From Novosphingobium sp. UBA6722 (lineage in GTDB: Bacteria > Pseudomonadota > Alphaproteobacteria > Sphingomonadales > Sphingomonadaceae): DNA of 14,322 nucleotides. The notes under the pieces were generated by a model, which was given only the letters and a program-made list of their open reading frames with translations, searched no databases and had not been told where the DNA came from. This document shows, piece by piece, positions 1 through 6,965 of the stretch (positions are counted from its first letter, which is position 1; every line of letters starts with the position of its first letter). Location of the stretch: contig DKII01000088.1 in NCBI GenBank assembly GCA_002454125.1, positions 1-14,322 of the forward strand. Reading direction: 5' to 3'. A program made the translations under genes and the position numbers.

Positions 1-954
1 GCCCCGGCCCTCGCCGCCGGCAACACCATGGTCCTCAAGCCCTCGGAAGAGTGCCCGACCAACGCCGCGATCTTTGCCGAGATCCTGGACGCCGCCGGCG
101 TGCCGCCGGGCGTGTTCAACCTGGTCCAGGGCGATGGCCCGACCACCGGCAACGCGATCTCGAGCCACCCGGACATCGAAATGGTCAGCTTCACCGGCTC
201 GACCCGTGCGGGCATCGCCGTGGCGATCGCCGCCGCGCCAACCGTCAAGCGCGTCCACCAGGAACTGGGCGGCAAGTCGCCCAACCTGGTCCTGCCCGAT
301 GCCGATTTCGCCACCCAGCTCGCCCCGGTGGCGATGGGTCCGCTGATCAACACCGGCCAGTCGTGCATCAGCCCGACCAAGGTGCTGGTGTCCAAGGACC
401 GCGAGGCTGAGGCCGTCGCGTTCTACAAGAACATGTACTCGCACACCCCGGTTGGTGACCCGATGGCCGAAGGCAACCACCTTGGCCCGCTGGTCAACAA
501 GGCGCAGTACGACAAGGTCCGCGATCTGATCCAGTCGGCGATCGACGAAGGCGCCACGCTGGAAACCGGCGGCACCGACCTGCCGGCCGGCGTCAACCGC
601 GGCTACTTCGTCCAGCCAACCGTGTTCTCGGGCGTGACCCCGGACATGCGCATCGCCAACGAGGAAATCTTCGGTCCGGTCGCCACGATCCTGACCTATG
701 ACAGCCTCGATCAGGGCATCGAACTGGCCAACGCCACCGAATACGGCCTCTCGGCCGCGATCACCGGCGATCCGGCCAAGGCCGCTGCCGTGGCGCCCAA
801 GCTGCGCGCCGGCATGGTCGCGATCAACAACTGGGGCCCCAGCCCGGGCGCGCCGTTCGGCGGCTACAAGCAGTCGGGCAATGGCCGCGAAGGCGGTCTG
901 GCCGGCCTCAAGGACTTCATGGAAATGAAGTCGATCAGCGGCCTGCCCGCCTGA
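1..954 (+). CDS. Aldehyde dehydrogenase family protein (3' part; N-terminus outside the window)
   Basis: NAD(P)-dependent aldehyde dehydrogenase oxidising an aldehyde to its acid in the cytoplasm. The reading frame is open from base 1 without a start, so about 317 of the usual ~480 residues are visible and roughly the first 160 are missing. Visible family marks, numbered from the first complete codon: VLKPSEECP (about 11-19, cofactor-binding Lys), FTGSTRAG (Rossmann loop, about 64-71), the general-base Glu in ELGGKSPNLV (about 88), the catalytic Cys in GQSCISPTKVLV (about 122), EEIFGPV (about 221-227), and the C-terminal PFGGYKQSGNGREGG. The residue after the catalytic Cys region is SPTK rather than the commoner AxxR, which is unremarkable. 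The substrate cannot be read from the sequence. An intrinsic terminator follows within 30 bp, so this gene ends its transcription unit. The family call is very secure; a specific name is not justified. Confidence 0.95.
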   Translation, partial: APALAAGNTMVLKPSEECPTNAAIFAEILDAAGVPPGVFNLVQGDGPTTGNAISSHPDIEMVSFTGSTRAGIAVAIAAAPTVKRVHQELGGKSPNLVLPDADFATQLAPVAMGPLINTGQSCISPTKVLVSKDREAEAVAFYKNMYSHTPVGDPMAEGNHLGPLVNKAQYDKVRDLIQSAIDEGATLETGGTDLPAGVNRGYFVQPTVFSGVTPDMRIANEEIFGPVATILTYDSLDQGIELANATEYGLSAAITGDPAKAAAVAPKLRAGMVAINNWGPSPGAPFGGYKQSGNGREGGLAGLKDFMEMKSISGLPA

Positions 955-978
955 TCGCATTGACCTGAGCAAGCACAG

Positions 979-1015
979 CCCCCTTCCCGCCCGCGCGGGG
1001 AGGGGGTTTGCTTTT
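979..1015 (+). terminator. Intrinsic terminator after the aldehyde dehydrogenase gene
   Basis: Bases 979-990 (CCCCCTTCCCGC) pair with 995-1006 around a 4-base loop, with a single G-T wobble, giving a 12-bp GC-rich stem. It is followed by a G/C-interrupted T run, TTTGCTTTT, at 1007-1015. It begins 25 bp after the stop codon, as expected for a Rho-independent terminator. The open frame of the next gene extends back into this hairpin, which is one reason to place that gene's start further down. Confidence 0.8.
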
Positions 1016-1034
1016 GGCCAGTGTTGGTGCGCTG

Positions 1035-1048
1035 GGTATACGTATGCC
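1035..1048. promoter_or_regulatory. Near-palindrome upstream of the SGNH hydrolase (possible operator)
   Basis: GGTATACGTATGCC is a 14-base near-palindrome with a perfect 8-base core, ATACGTAT, at 1038-1045 and one mismatched outer pair. It lies about 60-70 bp upstream of the hydrolase start, in the only gap where that gene's promoter could sit. I know of no regulator with this site; a single short palindrome may be chance. Confidence 0.15.
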
Positions 1049-1099
1049 GCGCGCTGGCCCCGCCCCGGTCCAACCGATAGCCTCGCAGGCCATAACAAC

Positions 1100-1106
1100 A
1101 GGTGGG
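1100..1106 (+). promoter_or_regulatory. Ribosome binding site that constrains the hydrolase start
   Basis: AGGTGGG resembles the Shine-Dalgarno sequence. Four in-frame ATGs follow at 1107, 1110, 1116 and 1119. Only the last two have a usual spacing of about 9-12 bases; 1107 abuts the site. This favours 1116 over the longer frame that begins inside the terminator. Confidence 0.5.
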
Positions 1107-1115
1107 ATGATGCGG

Positions 1116-1919
1116 ATGATGCACGGCCGAATTTGGACAAAAGGCCTGGCCGCCGCGCTGGCGCTGTCGACACCGCTCCCCGCCCTCACCCAGACACCCG
1201 CCGTCTTCGTGGCAGAGCGGCCCGCCCCGCGGGTCGATTACTGGCAGAAGCGCGCCAGCGAGATCGATCGGCAACTCGCTTCGCGGCAGAGCCTGCGGCC
1301 GGTCCGGCTGGTCTTCATTGGCGATTCCATCACCGACTTCTGGCACCTTGATGCCAATCCCTGGTTTCCGGGCCAGTTCATGGGCCGTTCGGTCTGGGAC
1401 GAAAGCTTTGGCGGCGCCGTGCCGGCGCGATCCGCGCTCAACCTCGGCGTGTCGGGTGACCGGATCGAGCATGTGCTGCACCGCCTGCTACCCGCCGCAC
1501 AGGGCGGCCAGGGCTGGCTCGACCGGCGCGATCTGCAGCCGGACCGGATCTTCGTGATGCTGGGCATCAACAATTCGTTCGATGCCGAAACGCCCGCCAC
1601 GGCCAGCATCTATCGCGGCGTGGTCGCGGTCACCGCCCGCATTCGTGAGCGCAAGCCGGGGGCACAGATCGTCATCCAGTCGCTGCTGCCAACCGATTCT
1701 ACCGAGAAAAACCGTGACCTGGTCGTGCCGGTCAACGCCATGCTGCGCTCCTATGCCGCGGCCAATGGGATGGCCTATCTCGATCTCTACCCGGCCTTCA
1801 CCGATCAGCAGGGCCTGCAACGCCGCGAGCTGTTCAACGATGGCCTGCATCCCAGCCGCGACGGCTACCGGGTGTGGCGCGATCGGCTGGTGGAGTTTCT
1901 CGGCTCGCCCCGCCCTTAA
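1116..1919 (+). CDS. Exported SGNH/GDSL-family hydrolase (esterase/lipase-like)
   Basis: Predicted secreted serine esterase of the SGNH superfamily, about 267 residues. A short basic n-region (MMHGRIWTKG) and a hydrophobic stretch to about residue 25 (LAAALALSTPLPALTQ) form a signal peptide, so it probably acts in the periplasm. The four SGNH blocks are present in order: block I VFIGDSITDFW with nucleophile Ser71; block II NLGVSGDRIEHVL with oxyanion Gly; block III VMLGINN with Asn152; block V NDGLHPSRDGY with the Asp242/His245 pair. The NLGVSGDR style resembles the PAF-acetylhydrolase-like branch of GDSL enzymes acting on acyl or acetyl esters; the actual substrate is unknown. Start 1116 was chosen from the AGGTGGG site; ATGs at 1107, 1110 and 1119 are alternatives differing by at most three residues. 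It follows the upstream terminator, so it needs its own promoter. The regulator gene starts 42 bp downstream on the same strand. Confidence 0.88.
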   Translation: MMHGRIWTKGLAAALALSTPLPALTQTPAVFVAERPAPRVDYWQKRASEIDRQLASRQSLRPVRLVFIGDSITDFWHLDANPWFPGQFMGRSVWDESFGGAVPARSALNLGVSGDRIEHVLHRLLPAAQGGQGWLDRRDLQPDRIFVMLGINNSFDAETPATASIYRGVVAVTARIRERKPGAQIVIQSLLPTDSTEKNRDLVVPVNAMLRSYAAANGMAYLDLYPAFTDQQGLQRRELFNDGLHPSRDGYRVWRDRLVEFLGSPRP

Positions 1920-1961
1920 GCCCCCATTGCAGCGCGGCCTTGTCACAGGCATCTTGCTGAC

Positions 1962-3065
1962 ATGCTTGAAGGATTGAGCTTCGGTTGGCGGACGGCGGTG
2001 TTGACGGTGGCCGTGGTGCAACTGGCCATCCTGGCGCTGGCGCTGGCCCTGACCCTGCCCAACCGCAGCGCCAACCGCACGCTTGCAGGGCTGCTCGGCG
2101 TATTGGCGCTGATGGTCATGCCCTGGCTGATCGGCTTTGCCGGGTTCTACGATAAGTGGATGTGGCTGAGCTTTGCGCCGTTCCAGATCACGCTGGCAGT
2201 GGCGCCGCTCGGTTGGCTCTACCTGACCGCGCTGACCGAGGGGGGCTGGCCGCCTCAAGGCTGGCGGCACCTGCTGCCCGCCATGGTTCAGGCGCTCTAT
2301 CTGACCGCCTGCTTTGCCCTGCCGTTCGACGCGAAGATGGCCTGGGACGAGCGGTCCTCTGGCGCCTACCAGCTGATCACCTCGCTCGCATTGCTGGCGC
2401 AGATGGCCTGGTATGGCCGGGCCTCGGCCAGGCGGCTGGCGGCCTACCGCCAGGCCCTGCCCGATCATGTCGCCAATACGCACCGCTATGCGGCGCGCTG
2501 GCTGGCCGGAGCGCTGGCGGCGCTGGGGCTGCTTTTCGCGGTCTGGGCCGGCTACAGCCTGCGGGACCTGGTTGCTCCGCTGGGTTACGTCAACCTGATG
2601 GGCCTGTACCTGGCGATGGCAGGCTGTGCGCTTTACCTGGGGATCGAGGGCTGGCGCCACGCCGCCTTGCCCTTCCCGCGCCTGGCTGACCTCACCCCCG
2701 CCTCAACGCCCGACAGCAAGGACTGGGCTGCGCTGGGGCGCGAGTGGGCGGCGCGGGTGCAGGCTGAAGGCTGGGCCCGCGATCCGGAGCTGACGCTAGC
2801 GCGGCTGGCGCGGCGGCTGGGGACCAACACGGGCTATCTCAGCCGCGCGATCAACCAGGGCGCGGGCAGCAACTTCGCCAGCTTCATCGCCGCCCTGCGC
2901 GCCGAGGCAGTGGCCGAGCGGCTGCGCGGCGGTGACCCGGCCGATCTCCTCACCATCGCGCTGGAGGAAGGCTTCGGATCCAAGGCCAGCTTCAACCGCG
3001 CCTTCACTGCCGCGCTGGGCGAAGCGCCATCGGCCTATCGCCGCCGCGTCTCAAAAGGCGAATAA
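1962..3065 (+). CDS. Membrane-embedded AraC-family transcriptional regulator
   Basis: A 367-residue protein in two parts. Residues 1-230 are strongly hydrophobic, with about seven candidate membrane helices (roughly 11-32, 39-61, 66-91, 103-121, 135-151, 177-198, 204-226). Residues about 264-362 are an AraC-type double helix-turn-helix: LTLARLARRLGTNTGYLSRA is the first and ALEEGFGSKASFNRAF the second, followed by the usual GEAPSAYRRR end. The family (for example AraC proteins with 7-helix sensor halves in Alphaproteobacteria and Bacteroidetes) is taken to sense a signal at the inner membrane and bind DNA from there; the ligand is unknown. ATG at 1962 has only a weak ribosome site. The S41-like gene starts 57 bp downstream on the same strand, making it the likeliest target or partner by position; this is inference. 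The domain call is secure, the exact helix count less so. Confidence 0.9.
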   Translation: MLEGLSFGWRTAVLTVAVVQLAILALALALTLPNRSANRTLAGLLGVLALMVMPWLIGFAGFYDKWMWLSFAPFQITLAVAPLGWLYLTALTEGGWPPQGWRHLLPAMVQALYLTACFALPFDAKMAWDERSSGAYQLITSLALLAQMAWYGRASARRLAAYRQALPDHVANTHRYAARWLAGALAALGLLFAVWAGYSLRDLVAPLGYVNLMGLYLAMAGCALYLGIEGWRHAALPFPRLADLTPASTPDSKDWAALGREWAARVQAEGWARDPELTLARLARRLGTNTGYLSRAINQGAGSNFASFIAALRAEAVAERLRGGDPADLLTIALEEGFGSKASFNRAFTAALGEAPSAYRRRVSKGE

Positions 3066-3122
3066 GTGCCGCTTGCCGGGTTTTGAGGCGCTTGGCACGA
3101 CGGGATTGCTAGCTGTCGGATC

Positions 3123-4559
3123 ATGGACAGACGCTCTTTCATCGCCGCCGGGGCCGCGCTGGGCACAGCCGCCGCCCTCCCCGCCCCGCTTCGCGCTGCC
3201 CCGTCGCTCGACGATCTGACCATCGTCAAGCGTGCGCTGCTGCTGCATCCAGGGCTATACCGTTACCAATCGCCGCGCGAATTCGAACGGCGGTTCGCGG
3301 CTTTCGCTAGCGAGTGGCATGACCATCCGGGCCAGGCGGAACGCTTCCTAGCGTTGTCGCGGCTTACAGCGGCGGTGCGCTGCGGCCATACCCAGTGCAA
3401 TCCCTACAACCAGAGCAAGGCCGTGGTCGCCAGCTTGTTCGATCGCCCAACCCGGCTGCCCTTCACCTTCCGCTGGATCGACGGGCAGATGGTCGTCATC
3501 GGCGATAGCGGGGCGGTTACCGGCATCGTCCGTGGCTCGGTGATTCAGCAGATCAATGGCGTCACGCCCGCCACGATCCTGCGCACCCTTTTGCCCTATG
3601 CCCGGGCCGATGGCGGCAACGATGCCAAGCGAGTCGCACTGCTCGAAATGCGCGGTGATGAAGCAATCGAAACTTTCGACATTTATCAGGGCCTGCTGTT
3701 CCCGCCCGGTCCCGATGGACACCGCGTGGCCTGGCGCGATCCGACGGGCCAGCGCCATGAAGCGACCTTGCCGGCCATCACCCTCGCCACGCGCAAGGCG
3801 CTGCGCTCTGGCCCACGCTCGGACTCGGACCTGTGGGACTGGACGATCGGGGCGGATGGCATCGCCGTGCTGACCATGCCGACCTGGGTAACCTATCGCG
3901 GCAACTGGAACTGGCAGGCCTGGCTGACCGAGCGGTTTGCGACGCTGAGGGACGCGAAGGGCCTCATCATCGATCTGAGTTCCAACGAAGGCGGGACCGA
4001 TTGCGGCACCTTCATTCTCCAGCGGCTGATCGACCGGCCGGTCCGCCCCTTGCGCTACCTCAACAGAGTGACCTTCCGCGAGACGCCAGCTGACCTGCGC
4101 TCCGCGCTTGATACCTGGGACGACAGCTTCCACACCATCGGCCACGCCGCTGTGCCCGATGCGGCCGGGCACCTGATCCTGCCGGGTGACGAGGACGAAA
4201 GCGTTATCGAACCGGCCGGCCCGCGCATTCCAGTGCCGGTCGCGGTTCTGACCGGGCCGGTCAACAGCTCCGCCACCTTCAGCTTCGCGCGGCGGATCAA
4301 GGAGGCGCGCGCCGCCAAGCTGGTCGGATCGACCACTGGCGGCAACATGCGCGGGATCAATGGCGGTGCCTATTTCTTCGTGCGGCTGCCGCAGAGTGGG
4401 CTGGAATTCGATCTGCCGATCAAGGGCTATTACCCTGAGCGGCCACAGCCCGACGCCGGTGTGGCGCCCGATATCGCCGTCCGCAACAGCGCAGCCGATA
4501 TCGCCGCCGGTTACGACCGGGTCCTGGATACCGCGCAGAAGGTCTTGCTGAGGGGCTAG
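3123..4559 (+). CDS. Putative Tat-exported S41-like (tail-specific/tricorn-type) peptidase
   Basis: A 478-residue exported protein related to S41 peptidases. The N-terminus MDRRSFIAAGAALGTAAALP has a twin-arginine motif (DRRSFI) followed by a weakly hydrophobic Ala-rich stretch and a likely cleavage near LRAAPS (about 24-27), so export by Tat is predicted. There is no lipobox Cys. S41 features: VRCGHTQC (His89) matches the GHT segment seen N-terminally in many S41 members; GSVIQQINGV (about 138-147) looks like the PDZ-type region; LIIDLSSNEGGTDCG (281-295) matches the LIIDLRxNxGG strand; VAVLTGPVNSSATFSFA (373-389) holds the candidate nucleophile Ser382 or 383; KLVGSTTGGN (399-408) follows. 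The Lys of CtpA-type enzymes is replaced by Asn408, so a Ser-Lys dyad is not expected. Its stop codon lies in a CTAG shared with the convergent bpt gene. The substrate is unknown; loss of peptidase activity cannot be excluded. Confidence 0.78.
   Translation: MDRRSFIAAGAALGTAAALPAPLRAAPSLDDLTIVKRALLLHPGLYRYQSPREFERRFAAFASEWHDHPGQAERFLALSRLTAAVRCGHTQCNPYNQSKAVVASLFDRPTRLPFTFRWIDGQMVVIGDSGAVTGIVRGSVIQQINGVTPATILRTLLPYARADGGNDAKRVALLEMRGDEAIETFDIYQGLLFPPGPDGHRVAWRDPTGQRHEATLPAITLATRKALRSGPRSDSDLWDWTIGADGIAVLTMPTWVTYRGNWNWQAWLTERFATLRDAKGLIIDLSSNEGGTDCGTFILQRLIDRPVRPLRYLNRVTFRETPADLRSALDTWDDSFHTIGHAAVPDAAGHLILPGDEDESVIEPAGPRIPVPVAVLTGPVNSSATFSFARRIKEARAAKLVGSTTGGNMRGINGGAYFFVRLPQSGLEFDLPIKGYYPERPQPDAGVAPDIAVRNSAADIAAGYDRVLDTAQKVLLRG
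4556..4559. other. CTAG palindrome carrying the stop codons of two convergent genes
   Basis: Read on the + strand, TAG at 4557-4559 ends the S41-like gene. On the - strand, TAG from 4558 to 4556 ends bpt. The two coding regions therefore overlap tail to tail by four bases, leaving no room for a terminator between them. Confidence 0.95.
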
Positions 4560-5416
4560 GCCGGATCGGCCAGGCGGTACTGGTCCTGCCCGCCCGGCAT
4601 GCCATCCTTGCCGCCGCCGACCAGCGGTTCAACAGCGGTGCGGCGTCCGGCAGCGGCCGCCGCAATCAGGCGGTCCTGATCGGCATCGCTGATCCGGGCC
4701 CAGCCCGAACGCGTAAGCCGCTCAAGCGGACGATAGCGGACCTTGTACTGCATCCGCTGCGCCCCTTCGACCCAGTAACCCAGGTAGACATAGGGCAGGC
4801 CCATTTCGGTGGCCTGGCGGATATGGTCGAGAATGATGTAGTTGCCCAGGCCAGCACGCTCGGCATGGTCGGGATCGTAGAAGCTGTAGATCATCGACAG
4901 CCCATCGCCCTGCTTGTCAGTCAGGCAGGCACCGACCAGGCGGCCAGGCGAACCATCGGCGGTCGGCTCGCGGTATTCGACCAGGTAGCTGTCAACCGGC
5001 GTATGCTCCACCATGTCGGCGAAATCGACCTCGTCCATGCTGGCCATGCCGCCACCGGGGTGGCGTTCACCGAGGTAGCGCTGCAGCAGCTCGAACTGCT
5101 CGGCGGTCGACCAGGGGCGGCAGAACGTGGTTACCAGATCGCCGTTACGCTTGAGGTTGCGGCGCTGGGTTGAGGAAGCGCGGAACTCATCCGCTACCAC
5201 CCGCACCGAGACGCAGGCGTTGCAATCAATGCATGACGGGCGATAGGCGACCGTCTGGCTGCGGCGAAAACCGATCCGGCCGAGCGCATCGTTGAGCGCG
5301 TCCGCATGCGGGCCCTTAAGCTCTGTGAACACCTTGCGTTCGCTGCGCCCCGGCAAATAGGGGCACGGCGCGGGGCTGGTCACGAAAAACCGGGGAAAGC
5401 GCACAGGGGCGTTCAC
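4556..5416 (-). CDS. bpt: Aspartate/glutamate leucyltransferase (bacterial Bpt, ATE family)
   Basis: Transfers Leu from leucyl-tRNA to proteins with N-terminal Asp or Glu, marking them for ClpS/ClpAP degradation (bacterial N-degron pathway, cytoplasm). It has 286 residues, slightly longer than the usual ~240-280. ATE family marks: CPYLPGRSERKVF near residues 18-30; the Cys cluster YRPSCIDCNACVSVR at 58-72 (Cys62, 65, 68); the basic segment STQRRNLKRN (82-91); FYDPDHAERAGLGNY (179-193); and the C-terminal domain motif YLGYWVEGAQRMQYKVRYRP (211-230). The start is GTG at 5414-5416, with AGAGGA about 12 bases upstream. The residues after about 258 (Gly- and Asp-rich) are a poorly conserved tail that reaches the shared stop. 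It is co-directional with the ammonia-lyase gene, 139 bp downstream of it, and has room for its own promoter. Confidence 0.93.
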   Translation of the reverse strand: MNAPVRFPRFFVTSPAPCPYLPGRSERKVFTELKGPHADALNDALGRIGFRRSQTVAYRPSCIDCNACVSVRVVADEFRASSTQRRNLKRNGDLVTTFCRPWSTAEQFELLQRYLGERHPGGGMASMDEVDFADMVEHTPVDSYLVEYREPTADGSPGRLVGACLTDKQGDGLSMIYSFYDPDHAERAGLGNYIILDHIRQATEMGLPYVYLGYWVEGAQRMQYKVRYRPLERLTRSGWARISDADQDRLIAAAAAGRRTAVEPLVGGGKDGMPGGQDQYRLADPA

Positions 5417-5488
5417 GGGCTGCTGGAATCCTCTGCCGGGTTAATGCTCCGCACTATGCCCGCGCGGGGTGGCTGTTGAAAGAGTTTT

Positions 5489-5512
5489 AACCACGAAACA
5501 GGGTAAATGGTT
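5489..5512. promoter_or_regulatory. AACCA-N14-TGGTT dyad in the bpt upstream region (weak)
   Basis: Within the 139-bp gap between bpt and the ammonia-lyase gene lies an AT-richer patch with an inverted pair, AACCA at 5489-5493 and TGGTT at 5508-5512. The left arm extends to TTTTAACCAC (5485-5494). It sits 70-100 bp upstream of bpt, where a promoter or operator would be. I see no convincing -35/-10 pair. Otherwise this gap holds nothing I can name. Confidence 0.15.
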
Positions 5513-5555
5513 CGTTATTTTGCACAGCTCTGCGGTGGGCCGGGTCCAGCGCCGC

Positions 5556-6800
5556 TCAGCCTAGCTCAACCTGGTCGACCTCATACCCCTTGGCGCGCAA
5601 GGCCGCGACCAGCCGGTCAAGCTGTTCCTTGTCGCGGGCTTCACACTCGATATCGGTGATCAGGCCTTTCGCCGGCAGCGTGGTGAAGATGCGCTGGTGA
5701 TAGATTTCGATGATGTTGACCGAGAGCCGGTTGAACTCCTCCATCACCTTGAACAGCGCGCCGGGGCGATCCTGCAGCGTCAGCCGCAAGCGCGCTAGCC
5801 GCCCCGACCGGGCCAGATCGCGCAGCAGCACGTTGGCCAGCAGGCGTGTGTCGATATTGCCGCCGGTCAGCACGATCCCGACCTTTCGGCCCTTGAACAG
5901 TTCGGGATAGGCCATGACCGCGGCGAGGCCGGCGGCGCCCGCGCCTTCCACCACAGTCTTTTCGATCTGCACCAGCAGCGCCAGCGCGCTTTCCATCTGG
6001 CCTTCGGTAACCAGCACCAGATCATCAAGCAGATCGGCCAGCACCTTGCTGGTGAACGCGCCCGGTTCCTTGACCGCGATCCCTTCGGCCAGGGTATCCC
6101 CGCCCGTCGGCAGATCGGTGCCCTTGAGCCGGTTGTACATCGAGGGGAATAGTTCCGCCTCAACCCCGATCAGGCGAATGTCGGGTTTGATCGCCCGCGC
6201 TGCCACGGCCATGCCCGAGGCCAGCCCGCCGCCGCCGATCGGGATGACCAGCGTATCGAGCTCAGGCACGTCTTCGAGCATTTCCAGCGCGACCGTGCCC
6301 TGCCCGGCGGCAATGTGCGGATGGTCAAAGGGATGGACGAAAGTCAGCCCCAGATCGCCCTCCAGCTGGCGGGCGTGGGCATAGGCCTCGTCAAACGTCT
6401 CGCCAAACAGCACCACCTTGCCGCCGACTGCCTCGGTCTGCATGACCTTCACAGTCGGCGTCGGGCGCGGCATGACGATCGTGGCGGGCACCCCCAGGCG
6501 CGTCGCGTGATAGGACAGGCCCTGGGCATGGTTGCCGGCCGAAGCCGTGATCACGCCGCGGTTGTTCTGCGCCCCGCCCAGCAGCAGCAAGGCATTGAGC
6601 GCGCCGCGTTCCTTGTAGGCCGCCGTAAACTGCAAGTTCTCGAACTTCAGCCAGACCTCGGCCCCGGTAATGTCGCTCAGCGTCTTGGAGTGATCGATGT
6701 CAGTCCGCACGACCGAACCGGCAATGCGCGCGGCGGCAGCGCGGACATCGTCGATGGTCAAAAGGGCGGTATCGGGATCGGACGTAAGCAGGCTGGTCAT
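5556..6800 (-). CDS. ilvA: Threonine ammonia-lyase (PLP-dependent, one C-terminal ACT domain)
   Basis: Deaminates L-threonine to 2-oxobutanoate and ammonia, feeding isoleucine synthesis, with likely action on serine too. It has 414 residues. Fold-type II PLP marks: FTAAYKERGALNAL with Schiff-base Lys63; the substrate loop TASAGNHAQG (86-94); the tetraglycine phosphate-binding loop PIGGGGLASG (187-196); VEGAGAAGLA (284-293); and LTGGNIDT (311-318) near the cofactor ring. Residues about 338-414 are one ACT domain (LRLTLQDRPGALFKVMEEF onward), presumably for allosteric control. The length and single ACT match the ~400-residue ilvA/tdcB-like class rather than the ~515-residue two-ACT-like E. coli IlvA. 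The start is ATG at 6798-6800 (MTSLLTS); the frame stays open far upstream, but that part has no family similarity and lies antisense to other genes. A role in isoleucine synthesis versus threonine breakdown cannot be settled here. Confidence 0.93.
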   Translation of the reverse strand: MTSLLTSDPDTALLTIDDVRAAAARIAGSVVRTDIDHSKTLSDITGAEVWLKFENLQFTAAYKERGALNALLLLGGAQNNRGVITASAGNHAQGLSYHATRLGVPATIVMPRPTPTVKVMQTEAVGGKVVLFGETFDEAYAHARQLEGDLGLTFVHPFDHPHIAAGQGTVALEMLEDVPELDTLVIPIGGGGLASGMAVAARAIKPDIRLIGVEAELFPSMYNRLKGTDLPTGGDTLAEGIAVKEPGAFTSKVLADLLDDLVLVTEGQMESALALLVQIEKTVVEGAGAAGLAAVMAYPELFKGRKVGIVLTGGNIDTRLLANVLLRDLARSGRLARLRLTLQDRPGALFKVMEEFNRLSVNIIEIYHQRIFTTLPAKGLITDIECEARDKEQLDRLVAALRAKGYEVDQVELG

Positions 6801-6892
6801 GATGCCCGCGCCGTAACGGAAACCTGCCCCCCTTGCAAACCGCGCCGCGCCAAGAAATGCGCGCGCCGGGTAAAGCCGCGATTGTTGGCGAA

Positions 6893-6900
6893 TTAACCAT
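6893..6900 (+). promoter_or_regulatory. TTAACCAT, a CtrA-type half-site upstream of the DUF4402 gene (candidate)
   Basis: TTAACCAT matches the 8-base CtrA half-site known from Caulobacter and used in motif work in other Alphaproteobacteria. It stands in the 165-bp divergent gap between the ammonia-lyase and the DUF4402 gene, 66 bp before the latter. The second half needed for a full TTAA-N7-TTAA site is absent. It is suggestive only. Confidence 0.25.
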
Positions 6901-6965
6901 CCCGCTTGGTGCTTTGGAGAGTGCCGCCGCGTTAGACCCGCCGGATCGGGTCGCACCGGTACGGG

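Noticed and set aside
1488..2660. 390-codon - strand frame opposite the SGNH hydrolase and AraC regulator
   Set aside because: Gln/His/Arg-rich shadow product spanning two unrelated sense genes; no start signal or domain.
3066..3098. GTGCC ... GGCAC inverted repeat between the regulator and the S41-like gene
   Set aside because: Only five paired bases 23 apart, with no T run; it is no better than chance and does not separate the two genes convincingly.
5531..5555. GC-rich imperfect hairpin just after the ammonia-lyase stop
   Set aside because: The GCGG/CCGC arms leave a poorly paired interior and no T tract follows in the direction of transcription.
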